Made by a program: the position numbers and the translations under genes. The notes under the pieces are model-generated. The model had not been told where the DNA came from and did no database searches. It worked only from the letters and a program-made list of their open reading frames with translations. This document shows positions 51,829 to 59,750 of a DNA stretch of 64,000 nt, piece by piece (position 1 is the stretch's first letter; each line of letters starts with the position of its first letter). Origin of the DNA: Pedobacter sp. JY14-1 (GTDB taxonomy: Bacteria > Bacteroidota > Bacteroidia > Sphingobacteriales > Sphingobacteriaceae); NCBI RefSeq assembly GCF_029269825.1, contig NZ_JARJHU010000008.1, forward strand, positions 682,001 through 746,000, given 5' to 3'.

Positions 51829-53037
51829 TCAGCGCAGCACCCTGCCGTTACGGTCTATATTGACATTGAAAGGCTTCAGATAATCATTGACCAGCACAGC
51901 AAACTCCCTCCTGGTCGCAGGCCTGGATGGTTCATATGGGGTGGTAAAACGGTAACTGGCGTTCCAGCGTTTCCTGACCTCATCTTCTGTATTCTTCAGT
52001 GCCTTATGGCCAACGGTACAAACCAGGCTCAATACAGATGCGAGGGTCATCTTCGCTTCTTTGTGATCATCAAACCAGAGCTGGGCCTTATAGAAATATT
52101 CCCGCAGTACAGGTTCAATCTCCGCCCGCATGACCAGTTGCTCCGGTCTGAACCAGGCTTGTCCGCCGCTAAGCTCTGCCTTCAGTATGCCCATGAGCCC
52201 GGTAAATTGTATGGCCTTCCAGTTACTGTCAATAGCACTGATGTCACTGAAAGGCACGAGGTTCAGCTTATAATTAATCAGCTCGCCCTGTACCGTTTTC
52301 AGACTGGCCACAGAGACCTTAGTTTTGAAAATTGCGGCATATGCGGCTATCGCGCCACCCGCCTGACCGGCGGCGAAGCTCTGCTGTTCCTGGTCCAGGG
52401 CAATCAGGTTTTCCTGTTGGGGGTTGAGTAAGGTGTACAGTGAAATGACATGGGCAGGGCTGCCGTTATAAAAATATCCCGAAGCAACGCTGGTCCTTGA
52501 ACTGTTGTCCTGGTATCCGAAGGATTGCCAGAGCTGCGGGGAAACGGGAAGCGCCAGTGCCGAAGCCGCTCTTCCCGTACGATCGGCATTGACGAATATT
52601 TCAGCCCGGATCGTACGCCCGTCCTTCAGCTCCATTGACCACCCGCTACCTGACCGTTTCATCCTTTGCCATTCGACGCCCCGGATCACCGTAAGGTTTT
52701 TCAGGCTGTCCATCCAGGTCCTGAGCACTTCGTTGCTCACCGCATCGCTCATACTGAAATACGCGGTGCTGTCTTTCCTGCCTGAGGCCTTTCCTGCACG
52801 CTTCAAAAATTCAGCAGCAATCCCGGAGTGCTGATCTTTGTCAAATGGGGACAGTTTAAAGCCTTTCTCATTCACGACCAGTATCGTCTTTGCGCCAGAT
52901 ACCGCAGCCTGTATACTAGCGGCTACTGCATTACTGCCGTCACCGGTCACCAGCACCCCGGTCTTTACAGTTTGCGCAGTCAGCGTTCCAAGCGCCATCA
53001 GCCAAATAGATAGAACTAAAAATCCTCTTTTCATCAA
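51829..53037 (-). CDS. Exported protein with degenerate FAD-binding fold
   Basis: A 402-residue protein with a signal peptide (RGFLVLSIWLMALGTLTA). The N-terminal KTGVLVTGDGSNAVAASIQAAVSGAKTILVV copies the beta-alpha-beta dinucleotide fold of FAD-dependent oxidoreductases, but the GxGxxG motif reads GDGSNA and only parts of the substrate domain are recognisable (GQAGGAIAAYAAI). A C-terminal segment (RPATRREFAVLVNDYLKPF) resembles SLH-like modules. It may be an FAD_oxidored relative that has lost cofactor binding. It lies downstream of ygiD, separated by about 140 bases. Confidence 0.55.
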   Translation of the reverse strand: MMKRGFLVLSIWLMALGTLTAQTVKTGVLVTGDGSNAVAASIQAAVSGAKTILVVNEKGFKLSPFDKDQHSGIAAEFLKRAGKASGRKDSTAYFSMSDAVSNEVLRTWMDSLKNLTVIRGVEWQRMKRSGSGWSMELKDGRTIRAEIFVNADRTGRAASALALPVSPQLWQSFGYQDNSSRTSVASGYFYNGSPAHVISLYTLLNPQQENLIALDQEQQSFAAGQAGGAIAAYAAIFKTKVSVASLKTVQGELINYKLNLVPFSDISAIDSNWKAIQFTGLMGILKAELSGGQAWFRPEQLVMRAEIEPVLREYFYKAQLWFDDHKEAKMTLASVLSLVCTVGHKALKNTEDEVRKRWNASYRFTTPYEPSRPATRREFAVLVNDYLKPFNVNIDRNGRVLR

Positions 53038-53181
53038 ATTATCTTAATATCAGGACACAGACGACCTTATCCAGATCAGGTTATTAAAAACATAAATATC
53101 CAGCAAAAGCTTGTATTTTCGTCGTAAATCTAACGAAAGCGCGCATATTTAACCATTTTTAACACGCTTCCGGCGGCAAGA

Positions 53182-54009
53182 TCAGCCTATCCTGACAGAG
53201 GTCATGGTCAGGGAGCCTCCTACAGCCTTGTCATTAAAGATACTGACCGGTTCATCCGGAGTCTTCAACCCAAGCGTATACATCAGGGGCAGGTAATGTT
53301 CCGGCGTCGGGATAGCCAGCATAGCCTCTTTCCCCAGTCTCTGGTATTGTTGCAGGGGCTTGTGGTCATTGTTCAGGATCAGTTCCTTAAACCTGCCGCT
53401 GATGTCCAGGGCCCAGTCATAGCCTCCGCCATGGATCATGCCCCAGTTGAGCATCCTGAGGTTATGGACGATATTGCCGCTGCCAAGGATCAGCACCCCC
53501 TTCCTGCGGAGCAGGGCCAGCTCGGCAGCCAGCTCATAATGCGCCCTGGGGTCTTTTGTATAATCTATACTCAGTTGCAGCACGGGAATGTCCGCTTCCG
53601 GGTACATTCTGCGTACTACAGTCCAGGCTCCGTGGTCAAGTCCCCAGTCATGGTCAGGTACCACTTCGGTACTTTTTACAAGACCCGCTGTTTCCATCGC
53701 CAGGGACGGGAAACCCGGCGCAGGATATACCACATCAAAAAGCTCCTGAGGGAACCCGCCAAAATCATGGATGGTCTGAGGAAAGTCCATCGCCGTAATA
53801 TAAGTGCCCCTGGTAAACCAGTGCGCAGAAACCACCAGCACCGCAGCCGGTACCGGTATCTCTTTGGCCATCTCTGCCCATCCACGGCTGAATTCGTTGT
53901 CTTCGATGCCGTTCATCGGCGAGCCATGCCCGATAAACAAAACCGGCATCACCTCCTCCCTCAGGGGAAGTGAGCCGGTAAATTGTTTAAATGCATTTAC
54001 AGATGACAT
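53182..54009 (-). CDS. ygiD: 4,5-DOPA-extradiol-dioxygenase, YgiD family
   Basis: A 275-residue LigB-fold enzyme. Metal-binding residues are seen in VLFIGHGSPMN and in the SAHWFT segment, with the family stretch DHDWGLDHGAWTVVRRMYPEADIPV. E. coli YgiD is described as a zinc-dependent ring-opening dioxygenase acting on DOPA; substrate here is inferred. It starts 6 bases after the yceI-like stop, so it is probably co-transcribed with that gene. Confidence 0.87.
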   Translation of the reverse strand: MSSVNAFKQFTGSLPLREEVMPVLFIGHGSPMNGIEDNEFSRGWAEMAKEIPVPAAVLVVSAHWFTRGTYITAMDFPQTIHDFGGFPQELFDVVYPAPGFPSLAMETAGLVKSTEVVPDHDWGLDHGAWTVVRRMYPEADIPVLQLSIDYTKDPRAHYELAAELALLRRKGVLILGSGNIVHNLRMLNWGMIHGGGYDWALDISGRFKELILNNDHKPLQQYQRLGKEAMLAIPTPEHYLPLMYTLGLKTPDEPVSIFNDKAVGGSLTMTSVRIG

Positions 54010-54015
54010 GCTCGT

Positions 54016-54588
54016 TTATTTTGCCTCCACAAACTCCAGGTTAAGGGTAATGGCAACATCTTTTGCCACTCCTGCACCGCTCTGATCAAAATTTACATGG
54101 TAATCTAACCTGTTGATGGTTGTTGTCGCAGTAAAGCCGGCTTTAGTCTTGCCCTGCTGCTGTGCAGTGCCGCCATAGACCACATTGAACTTCACATCTT
54201 TAGTCACGTCGCGGATAGTCAGTTTCCCGCTCAGCTCATAATTGCTGCCGCTCAGTTTTTTGAACCCGGTGCTTTCGAACTTCATTGACGGATAGGTCTC
54301 CGCGTTGAAGAAGTCATCGCTCTTCAGGTGCTTGTCGCGTTGCTCCACATCGGTAGAGATGCTGTTCACATCTACGGTAAAGGCAATCTTCGCATCGGTA
54401 AGGTCCGGTTTTGAAGCGACGACACTGCCGTCAAACTTTTTGAATGACCCATTTACAAAGGAGATGCCCATGTGCTTTACGGAAAAGCTCACGAAAGAGT
54501 GCATCGGATCGACAACCCATTTGGTCTGTGCAAATGAAGACACGCTAACGGCAAGGGCGATCAGGAATAAAAATATCTTTTTCATCAT
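54016..54588 (-). CDS. YceI-family exported lipocalin-like protein
   Basis: A 190-residue periplasmic protein with a signal peptide (KKIFLFLIALAVSVSSFA) and the YceI beta-barrel: KWVVDPMHSFVSFSVKHMGIS, AKIAFTVDVNSISTDVEQRDKHLKSDDFFNAETYP. The family binds polyisoprenoids in a hydrophobic pocket; its physiological role is unclear. It has its own TATCTTTG box upstream (54608-54615). Confidence 0.92.
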   Translation of the reverse strand: MMKKIFLFLIALAVSVSSFAQTKWVVDPMHSFVSFSVKHMGISFVNGSFKKFDGSVVASKPDLTDAKIAFTVDVNSISTDVEQRDKHLKSDDFFNAETYPSMKFESTGFKKLSGSNYELSGKLTIRDVTKDVKFNVVYGGTAQQQGKTKAGFTATTTINRLDYHVNFDQSGAGVAKDVAITLNLEFVEAK

Positions 54589-54607
54589 TTATGAATTTTT
54601 GGATAAG

Positions 54608-54615
54608 CAAAGATA
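54608..54615 (-). promoter_or_regulatory. -7 box for the yceI-like gene
   Basis: The minus strand reads TATCTTTG, exact TAnnTTTG, about 20 bases before the ATG. Confidence 0.45.
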
Positions 54616-54657
54616 ACGTAAGGCCTGCCTGCTGCACCTTGATCTATGTTAAGAAAT

Positions 54658-55497
54658 CTATTGCAGCACATTGAAGAAATTGAACTCCACCCTGGCGAGA
54701 TACATGTTGCGGGTATACCGGCCCGGCAGATTACCGGCGACCTCAAACCTGTAACCCAGATCAACCCTTGTCCGGCTGTTCAGGACCAGTTGTAAAGCAG
54801 GGGCCAGGTCGAGGTAAGACCTGCCGTCTGAAGGGTTTGTCTTGCCCAGCACCTCAAAGTAAAGGTTGAGATTTGGCTGCTTGTAGTCGCGGTATACAAA
54901 GGGCAGCAGGAGGTATCCCGAAGAAAGGCTGTAGCCCAGCATTTCCCGGGGCTCCGGCATGCCCTGCAATTGCTTGTCCGGGTCGCGGAAAGACCGCATG
55001 TAGCTCAGTGTACCAGAAAGCGCAAGTTTATGCAGCAATTGGGTAAAGATCAGACCGCCCTGCACCCCGCTGTTGTCGCCCTCCAGGTTAATGTCCTGCG
55101 TATAAGTCGGCCTTTTGCTGGTACTTACCCGCGCAAATACCGAAGCCCTGGAATGGGTTTTAAGGCCATCAAGCGACAGAAAGCGGTATTTCGCATATAA
55201 GCTCCCGCCTTCCAGCCGGTAACGTCCGTCCATATCCGACAGGAAAGCCTGCCCGTGTGCCATCAGGTTCTTACTGAACCCAAACATGACTTCAGGAACA
55301 GTCCGGCTGACAAATTCCGGACGGAACAGTCCTTCATTCGTTAACCTCAAACCAATGGACTTAGCCGGCATGTTACTGGCAGGCTCCGTAAATACATACA
55401 GCTCCTGCGCGGCTGCGATTCCGGGCATTAGCATCAATACGGCAAAAAAACTTAACCGCGCGCGCAGGCTGCGCCTGCCAGTTGCTGTCTGCCTCAT
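54658..55497 (-). CDS. Hypothetical outer-membrane beta-barrel protein
   Basis: A 279-residue protein with a signal peptide (ARLSFFAVLMLMPGIAAA) and an alternating aromatic pattern ending in an aromatic-rich strand (VEFNFFNVLQ), typical of outer-membrane barrels. Its start overlaps the stop of the heavy-metal-associated protein by four bases, so it belongs to that operon. A role in metal handling is suggested by position only. No named family recognised. Confidence 0.65.
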   Translation of the reverse strand: MRQTATGRRSLRARLSFFAVLMLMPGIAAAQELYVFTEPASNMPAKSIGLRLTNEGLFRPEFVSRTVPEVMFGFSKNLMAHGQAFLSDMDGRYRLEGGSLYAKYRFLSLDGLKTHSRASVFARVSTSKRPTYTQDINLEGDNSGVQGGLIFTQLLHKLALSGTLSYMRSFRDPDKQLQGMPEPREMLGYSLSSGYLLLPFVYRDYKQPNLNLYFEVLGKTNPSDGRSYLDLAPALQLVLNSRTRVDLGYRFEVAGNLPGRYTRNMYLARVEFNFFNVLQ

Positions 55498-56027
55498 ATC
55501 GACAAATGATAGATCCGCGTTTTCTTTCCATTGACCTCACCGTAACCGCTGGCATAAGCGGGTGATTTCAGCCTGGCTGCATACTGTTTGAAGGCCTGGG
55601 GAGAGATGAAGTTCCTGTCAATAATGGTCGCCCTGATCTCGCCGTTCAGCGTTCTTTCACTCGCATTGGCAAACTTGTAGACCGTACCTCCGTCTGTTGC
55701 CTGACCTTGCGCATCGACCTTCAGATTGCTGAAACTGAACATTGCACTCAGGTTTCCCACGGAAAAGCCGGCGTCCTGAACCTTTTTACGGATCTGGTCA
55801 ACATTTATCGGCCTGCCTTTTTTAAAGCTGATCATAAAGATGTTTTTATTAAGGTCGGGTTTAATGGATTCTACAAAATCCAGTGACCGCAGCGATTTCT
55901 CTGTGGCCTGTGAACACATAGAACAGGTCAGCCCGGTTACCTGTAGTTCAGCGGTGGAGATCTGCTGGGCAGAAGCGCCTGCAGCTCCGGATAGGAGTAT
56001 AATGATAAATAATCTGATCGTTTTCAT
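55494..56027 (-). CDS. Exported heavy-metal-associated (HMA) domain protein
   Basis: From the ATG at 56025-56027 it has 177 residues and a signal peptide (RLFIIILLSGAAGASA). The HMA metal-binding motif GLTCSMC (Cys35 and Cys38) follows, with ATEKSLRSLDFVESIKPDLNK typical of copper chaperone folds. A second domain of about 90 residues (VYKFANASERTLNGEIRATI to the end) is not recognised. It lies between the HYC_CC_PP gene and a barrel protein gene, suggesting periplasmic copper handling. Confidence 0.8.
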   Translation of the reverse strand: MKTIRLFIIILLSGAAGASAQQISTAELQVTGLTCSMCSQATEKSLRSLDFVESIKPDLNKNIFMISFKKGRPINVDQIRKKVQDAGFSVGNLSAMFSFSNLKVDAQGQATDGGTVYKFANASERTLNGEIRATIIDRNFISPQAFKQYAARLKSPAYASGYGEVNGKKTRIYHLSI

Positions 56028-56173
56028 GTTTGTATGTATGGTGTTGATGTTCAGTTTTCGACAAGTACACAGCAACTGCCGGTACCCGTCCCCGAACTAA
56101 AAAATAATAGGGTGCTACCTGACCGGAGGCTGCGATGCCCCCGGAATCCGGCCGAATGTGAGGTGTCCGGATC

Positions 56174-56572
56174 CTAATTTCTGAAAACGCAGTTGAAGAG
56201 GTGCAGGGGCACTATCGCCGCACGGGGCGGAGCCTTATTTCCCCGGGCTACCTGTACGAAAGCCGCATTCAGGGAGTTGAAGACTGTACTTACAGGTACA
56301 AGAAATAACTGTATGCCGAAATCTGAAGGGAGCTTCACCTTAAAGCCTGCCTGGTGGCTGTCCTTTACCTTAAGCTCGAAACCGGTTGTTTTACAGCAGT
56401 CCCGGCCAGAAGCGATCTTGCGTTCATTTTTACAAACTTTGCATTCCGCAGGTGCGTTGAGTTTTACCGAGGACAGCTTCCCGCCGCAATAATGCAAATT
56501 CAGCGCCAGCCCGATCACGGTGACCAGGTAAAAAAGGCTAAGGCCGAATGCTGTTCTCTGACGGATCTTCAT
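56174..56572 (-). CDS. HYC_CC_PP-family cysteine-rich membrane-associated protein
   Basis: A 132-residue protein with one N-terminal hydrophobic segment (FGLSLFYLVTVIGLALNL) ending in the HYC motif (His27-Tyr-Cys29), then CKVC (44-47), a Cys-Cys pair (59-60) and a late Pro-Pro (KAPPRA). This pattern defines the HYC_CC_PP family of Bacteroidota, found near copper or metal genes; its action is not described to my knowledge. It starts at 56572 beside a palindrome holding divergent -7 boxes. Confidence 0.75.
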   Translation of the reverse strand: MKIRQRTAFGLSLFYLVTVIGLALNLHYCGGKLSSVKLNAPAECKVCKNERKIASGRDCCKTTGFELKVKDSHQAGFKVKLPSDFGIQLFLVPVSTVFNSLNAAFVQVARGNKAPPRAAIVPLHLFNCVFRN

Positions 56573-56596
56573 TTATTCCTGTATGTACTCAGTCAG

Positions 56597-56612
56597 TACA
56601 TTTGCAAATGTA
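56597..56612. promoter_or_regulatory. Palindrome made of two facing -7 boxes
   Basis: TACATTTGCAAATGTA is a perfect 16-base palindrome whose halves are exact TAnnTTTG boxes in opposite directions, one for HYC_CC_PP (minus) and one for the cyclophilin gene (plus). A second dyad, GTACT-N5-AGTAC, lies at 56585-56599. An operator shared by both genes is also possible. Confidence 0.5.
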
Positions 56613-56679
56613 GCAAAATATCAGGAAGCGCTATACAACCCGTGTTAGCACCGCGTAAAAAATAACTAACTTCGCAAAT

Positions 56680-57429
56680 GTGAAAAAGAAGTTATTTACG
56701 CTGCTTGGCTGTCTGCTTTTCTCTTGTGCCTTCGCGGCAAAGCCAAAGCATCAGTACGTAAAAATCAAGACCAGCCTTGGAGAATGCATTGTCATGCTCT
56801 ATAATGAAACGCCCCTGCATCGCGACAACTTCGTGCGTCTGGTTAAGAAAAAGGTACTTGAAGGCACCTTATTTCATCGTGTCATCCAGAATTTCATGAT
56901 CCAGGGCGGAGATCCTGATTCCAAAAAAGCCGCACCCGATATCCTGCTTGGGAATGGCAGTGTTGGCTACACCGTTCCAGCCGAGTTCCGGGACAGCCTT
57001 TTCCATAAAAAAGGGGCTCTTGCCGCCGCAAGGGACGACAACCCCGAGAAAGCCTCCAGCGGCAGCCAGTTCTACCTGGTACAGGGCAAGGTATTCACCG
57101 ACGAACAACTGGATGCGCTGCAGCAGAACCGGCCGGGACTGGTCATCCCCCGATGGCAGCGCGAAGTCTACAAAACTTTGGGCGGCGCCCCTCATCTGGA
57201 CCGCAATTACACGGTATTTGGTGAAATCGTATCGGGCCTGGATATGGTAGACCGCATCGCCGCACAGGAAAAAGATGGAAATTACCGTCCACGGCAAGAC
57301 ATCAACATGAGCGTAAGCCTGCTGAAACGCCGGGAAGCACGCAAACTTGAAAAGCAGCTGCAGCTGCAAAACCCGCAGCACCCTGAAAACAGATACTCCC
57401 TGCTGAACCAACTAAACCGCAAATTATGA
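56680..57429 (+). CDS. Peptidyl-prolyl cis-trans isomerase, cyclophilin type
   Basis: A 249-residue exported cyclophilin. It starts with GTG at 56680 (an ATG at 56678 is out of frame), followed by a signal peptide (KKLFTLLGCLLFSCAFA). The core shows FHRVIQNFMIQGGDP, SSGSQFYLVQGKVF and the insertion LQQNRPGLVIPRWQREVYKTL typical of periplasmic types. A basic C-terminal tail follows. Its stop overlaps the start of xth by four bases, an odd pairing of a folding catalyst and a DNA-repair nuclease. Confidence 0.93.
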   Translation: MKKKLFTLLGCLLFSCAFAAKPKHQYVKIKTSLGECIVMLYNETPLHRDNFVRLVKKKVLEGTLFHRVIQNFMIQGGDPDSKKAAPDILLGNGSVGYTVPAEFRDSLFHKKGALAAARDDNPEKASSGSQFYLVQGKVFTDEQLDALQQNRPGLVIPRWQREVYKTLGGAPHLDRNYTVFGEIVSGLDMVDRIAAQEKDGNYRPRQDINMSVSLLKRREARKLEKQLQLQNPQHPENRYSLLNQLNRKL

Positions 57430-58208
57430 AGATCATATCCTACAATGTAAACGGCATCCGTTCCGCCGCTACCAAGAACTTTTTCGGCTGGCTCCAGGCC
57501 GTAGACGCGGATATGGTATGTCTCCAGGAAGTCAAAGCCCTTCCGGCCCAGATCCCGGACATCCTCACGCTGGCCGACCAGCTCGGCTACCACCACTACT
57601 GGTTCCCGGCAGAGAAAAAAGGCTATAGCGGTGTCGCCATATTCACCAGGATCAAGCCTGATCACGTTGAATATGGCTGCGGCGAAGAATGGATCGACAG
57701 GGAGGGGCGCATCATCCGTGCGGACTTTGGCCACTTCTCGCTCATGAGCCTTTATATGCCTTCAGGCTCCAGCGGCGATGAACGCCAGGTAAAAAAGTAT
57801 GAGTTCATGCGCTTTTTTGACCAGTACATCCGGGAGCTGCGCAAGACCGTTCCCAACCTGATCATCTCGGGAGACTACAACATCTGTCATACAGAGATCG
57901 ACATCCATAATCCGAAATCCAATGCCAATTCCTCCGGCTTCCTGCCGGAAGAACGGGAATGGATGGGCCTGTTCATTAACAATGGTTTTATCGACACCTT
58001 CCGGCACTTCAATAAAGATCCGCACCATTACACCTGGTGGAGCTTCAGGGCCAATTCAAGAGCCAAGAACCTGGGCTGGCGCATCGACTATCACCTGGCT
58101 ACTGAACCCATGCTCAAGCGGCTCAAAAGCGTCACTATTTTACCGGATGCCGTCCACTCCGATCACTGCCCGGTATTGTTAGAACTGCAGGACACACAGA
58201 CCATTTAA
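57426..58208 (+). CDS. xth: Exodeoxyribonuclease III / AP endonuclease
   Basis: A 260-residue metal-dependent endonuclease-exonuclease-phosphatase enzyme that cuts at abasic sites. Catalytic motifs: KIISYNVNGIRSA (Asn), LQEVKA (metal-binding Glu), IISGDYNICHTEID (Asp, Asn) and the final DAVHSDHCPVLLEL (Asp, His). It is downstream of and overlapping the cyclophilin gene. Complements Tag in this window for base-excision repair. Confidence 0.95.
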   Translation: MKIISYNVNGIRSAATKNFFGWLQAVDADMVCLQEVKALPAQIPDILTLADQLGYHHYWFPAEKKGYSGVAIFTRIKPDHVEYGCGEEWIDREGRIIRADFGHFSLMSLYMPSGSSGDERQVKKYEFMRFFDQYIRELRKTVPNLIISGDYNICHTEIDIHNPKSNANSSGFLPEEREWMGLFINNGFIDTFRHFNKDPHHYTWWSFRANSRAKNLGWRIDYHLATEPMLKRLKSVTILPDAVHSDHCPVLLELQDTQTI

Positions 58209-58229
58209 GACAAGGGAAAGGCTCCTTTT

Positions 58230-58793
58230 TCAGGAAAACTCATAGATACGCTCCGGCGTAATGCAGATATCCAGTCTCACATCATCCTGGTGTACGTCAT
58301 CGATCAGCTCAACCGGCCCGAAAAAAGAAAGGCCGACCTTCCTGGTCTGCATTGCCCCCAAAAAACGGTCATAAAACCCCTTGCCATATCCCACACGGTA
58401 TCCCCTGAGGTCAAACGCCAAAAGCGGCACCAACACCACATCTATATCCCCGGTATGCCATTCCCGCGCCGGTGGTTCCAGAATATTGTACAAATTCTTC
58501 ACCAGCTCTTCCCGCCCGCGATAAACATGGTGCGTCATCAAAGCGGTATCAAAATCTGCCCTCGGCACGATGACCTTCACCTCCGGCCACTCCCTTTCCA
58601 GCCACTCAATAAAAAGAAAAGTATCCGGCTCCCGCTGCTCCAGGATCGGCAGAAACAGATGCACTGCCCGCACGCCTTCGAAATTCAGTCGCTTAAACTG
58701 TTCCAGCAACATCTTACTGTAAACCTCCGCCTGATGCTCCGACAACGCCTTACGCGCCCGCAGCGACTGCTTCCTAAGTTCTGCCTTAGTCAT
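58230..58793 (-). CDS. 5-formyltetrahydrofolate cyclo-ligase
   Basis: A 187-residue ATP-dependent enzyme that converts 5-formyl-THF to 5,10-methenyl-THF. The start is placed at the ATG at 58791-58793 (TKAELRKQSLRARKALSE); the longer frame to 58835 crosses the promoter region. Signatures: LRKQSLRARKAL, VIVPRADF and, at the C-terminus, LLAFDLRGYRVGYGKGFYDRFL, the nucleotide-binding motif of the family. Monocistronic, facing away from the gene-free element to its right. Confidence 0.93.
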   Translation of the reverse strand: MTKAELRKQSLRARKALSEHQAEVYSKMLLEQFKRLNFEGVRAVHLFLPILEQREPDTFLFIEWLEREWPEVKVIVPRADFDTALMTHHVYRGREELVKNLYNILEPPAREWHTGDIDVVLVPLLAFDLRGYRVGYGKGFYDRFLGAMQTRKVGLSFFGPVELIDDVHQDDVRLDICITPERIYEFS

Positions 58794-58814
58794 TCTTTCC
58801 GCATTTATTCCAGC

Positions 58815-58822
58815 CAAAAATA
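58815..58822 (-). promoter_or_regulatory. -7 box for the cyclo-ligase gene
   Basis: The minus strand reads TATTTTTG, exact TAnnTTTG, 22 bases before the ATG. The -33 region is unclear. Confidence 0.4.
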
Positions 58823-58917
58823 CAAAAATCACCACCCAATCTCCGCGCTCCCAACATCACCCGATCCCCCCGTTTCCGAAACCATCAATTTTACGCCCCG
58901 TTCTGCGCCTCAGGGGC

Positions 58918-59003
58918 GAAAGCAATGTTGCGCTGAAGCGGCATAGGGATGTTGCAAGCGCAGCGCCGCAACAATTCCAGCCGCTGAGGCGCACATTGCT
59001 TTC
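58918..59003. repeat. Large imperfect palindromic element in the 58.8-59.1 kb gap
   Basis: The left arm (58918-58942, begins GAAAGCAATGT) and right arm (58980-59003, ends ACATTGCTTTC) pair over about 24 bases with small bulges. The loop holds a smaller stem (GTTGC / GCAAC). GCGCCTCAG at 58905-58913 is an alternative partner for the right arm. The element is GC-rich, noncoding and unlike its neighbours, looking like a dispersed palindromic repeat. The remainder of the 301-base gap holds the cyclo-ligase promoter and the efp terminator. Confidence 0.6.
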
Positions 59004-59023
59004 CAGCCCGAAAAAAACCGCGC

Positions 59024-59057
59024 AAAAAAAATGGCTTCGGGAACCACTCCGAAGCCA
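59024..59057 (-). terminator. Terminator of efp
   Basis: TGGCTTCGG and CCGAAGCCA form a 9-bp stem with an 8-base loop; on the minus strand it is followed by eight T-like positions. It lies directly after the efp stop codon region. Confidence 0.85.
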
Positions 59058-59094
59058 CAATCAACCTAAACCTAAAACTAAACTATGAAAATTC

Positions 59095-59655
59095 TTATTT
59101 TACTCTCTCCATGTAATCACCGGTCCTGGTATCCACCCTTACCTTGTCACCCTGATTGATGAACATAGGTACCCTGATCTCTACCCCGGTCTCTACGGTC
59201 GCGTACTTCATTGCATTAGTGGAAGTATCGCCTTTAACGGCAGGCTCTGTATAAGTGATCTCCAGTTCCACATGCGAAGGTGTCTGCGCCATGATCGGCT
59301 CATCACTCTCAAAGGCCACGATCACATTCATACCTTCCTTCAGGAACCTTACTCCTTTTCCAAACAACAACTTAGGAATCGTATACTGCTCAAAAGTGTT
59401 GTTATCCATCACCACAAGCCCGTCACCATCTTCATACAAATATTGGTAGTCATTGGTCTCTACCCGGCAGATCTCTACTTCCTCGTCTACACGGAACCTG
59501 TATTCCACCAGTTTCCCGGTCTTTACGTTCCTCATTTTTGATTGGTAGAAAGCGCGCAGGTTACCAGGAGTACGGTGAATAAATTCCTCAACCTGTACCA
59601 GATCTCCGTTGAAACGGAGGATGTTACCACTTTTTACGTCTGATGCTTTTGCCAT
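59095..59655 (-). CDS. efp: Elongation factor P
   Basis: A 186-residue three-domain translation factor that relieves ribosome stalling at polyproline. The KOW-like N-terminal domain, OB domains and ending GDYMERVK are standard. At the loop where E. coli EF-P carries the modified Lys34 (PGKG), the sequence is P30-G31-N32-L33-R34, so Asn replaces the modifiable residue. Neither a Lys for EpmA nor an Arg at that position for EarP is present, unless R34 acts instead. It is monocistronic, with a good promoter. Confidence 0.95.
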   Translation of the reverse strand: MAKASDVKSGNILRFNGDLVQVEEFIHRTPGNLRAFYQSKMRNVKTGKLVEYRFRVDEEVEICRVETNDYQYLYEDGDGLVVMDNNTFEQYTIPKLLFGKGVRFLKEGMNVIVAFESDEPIMAQTPSHVELEITYTEPAVKGDTSTNAMKYATVETGVEIRVPMFINQGDKVRVDTRTGDYMERVK

Positions 59656-59701
59656 TTTTTTTCTGAAATTCAGCCTCTGCTACCGGCTTTTTTTCGTGCC
59701 G

Positions 59702-59732
59702 CAAAGGTAGAGACTATTTTTAAATTAAACAA
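59702..59732 (-). promoter_or_regulatory. Promoter of efp
   Basis: The minus strand has TTG (59730-59732), a 20-base spacer and TACCTTTG (59702-59709), the same -7 sequence and spacing as the ahpC promoter. Leader of about 40 bases. Confidence 0.65.
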
Positions 59733-59750
59733 TAGATATTTTGAAAATTT

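Noticed and set aside
53067..53082. Minus strand matches the conserved AACCTGATCTGGATAA core of TPP riboswitches, upstream of the FAD-like gene.
   Set aside because: The matching CTGAGA sensor helix and the rest of the aptamer are absent in the surrounding sequence, and the downstream gene is not a thiamine gene. Sixteen matching bases are likely coincidence or a decayed relic.
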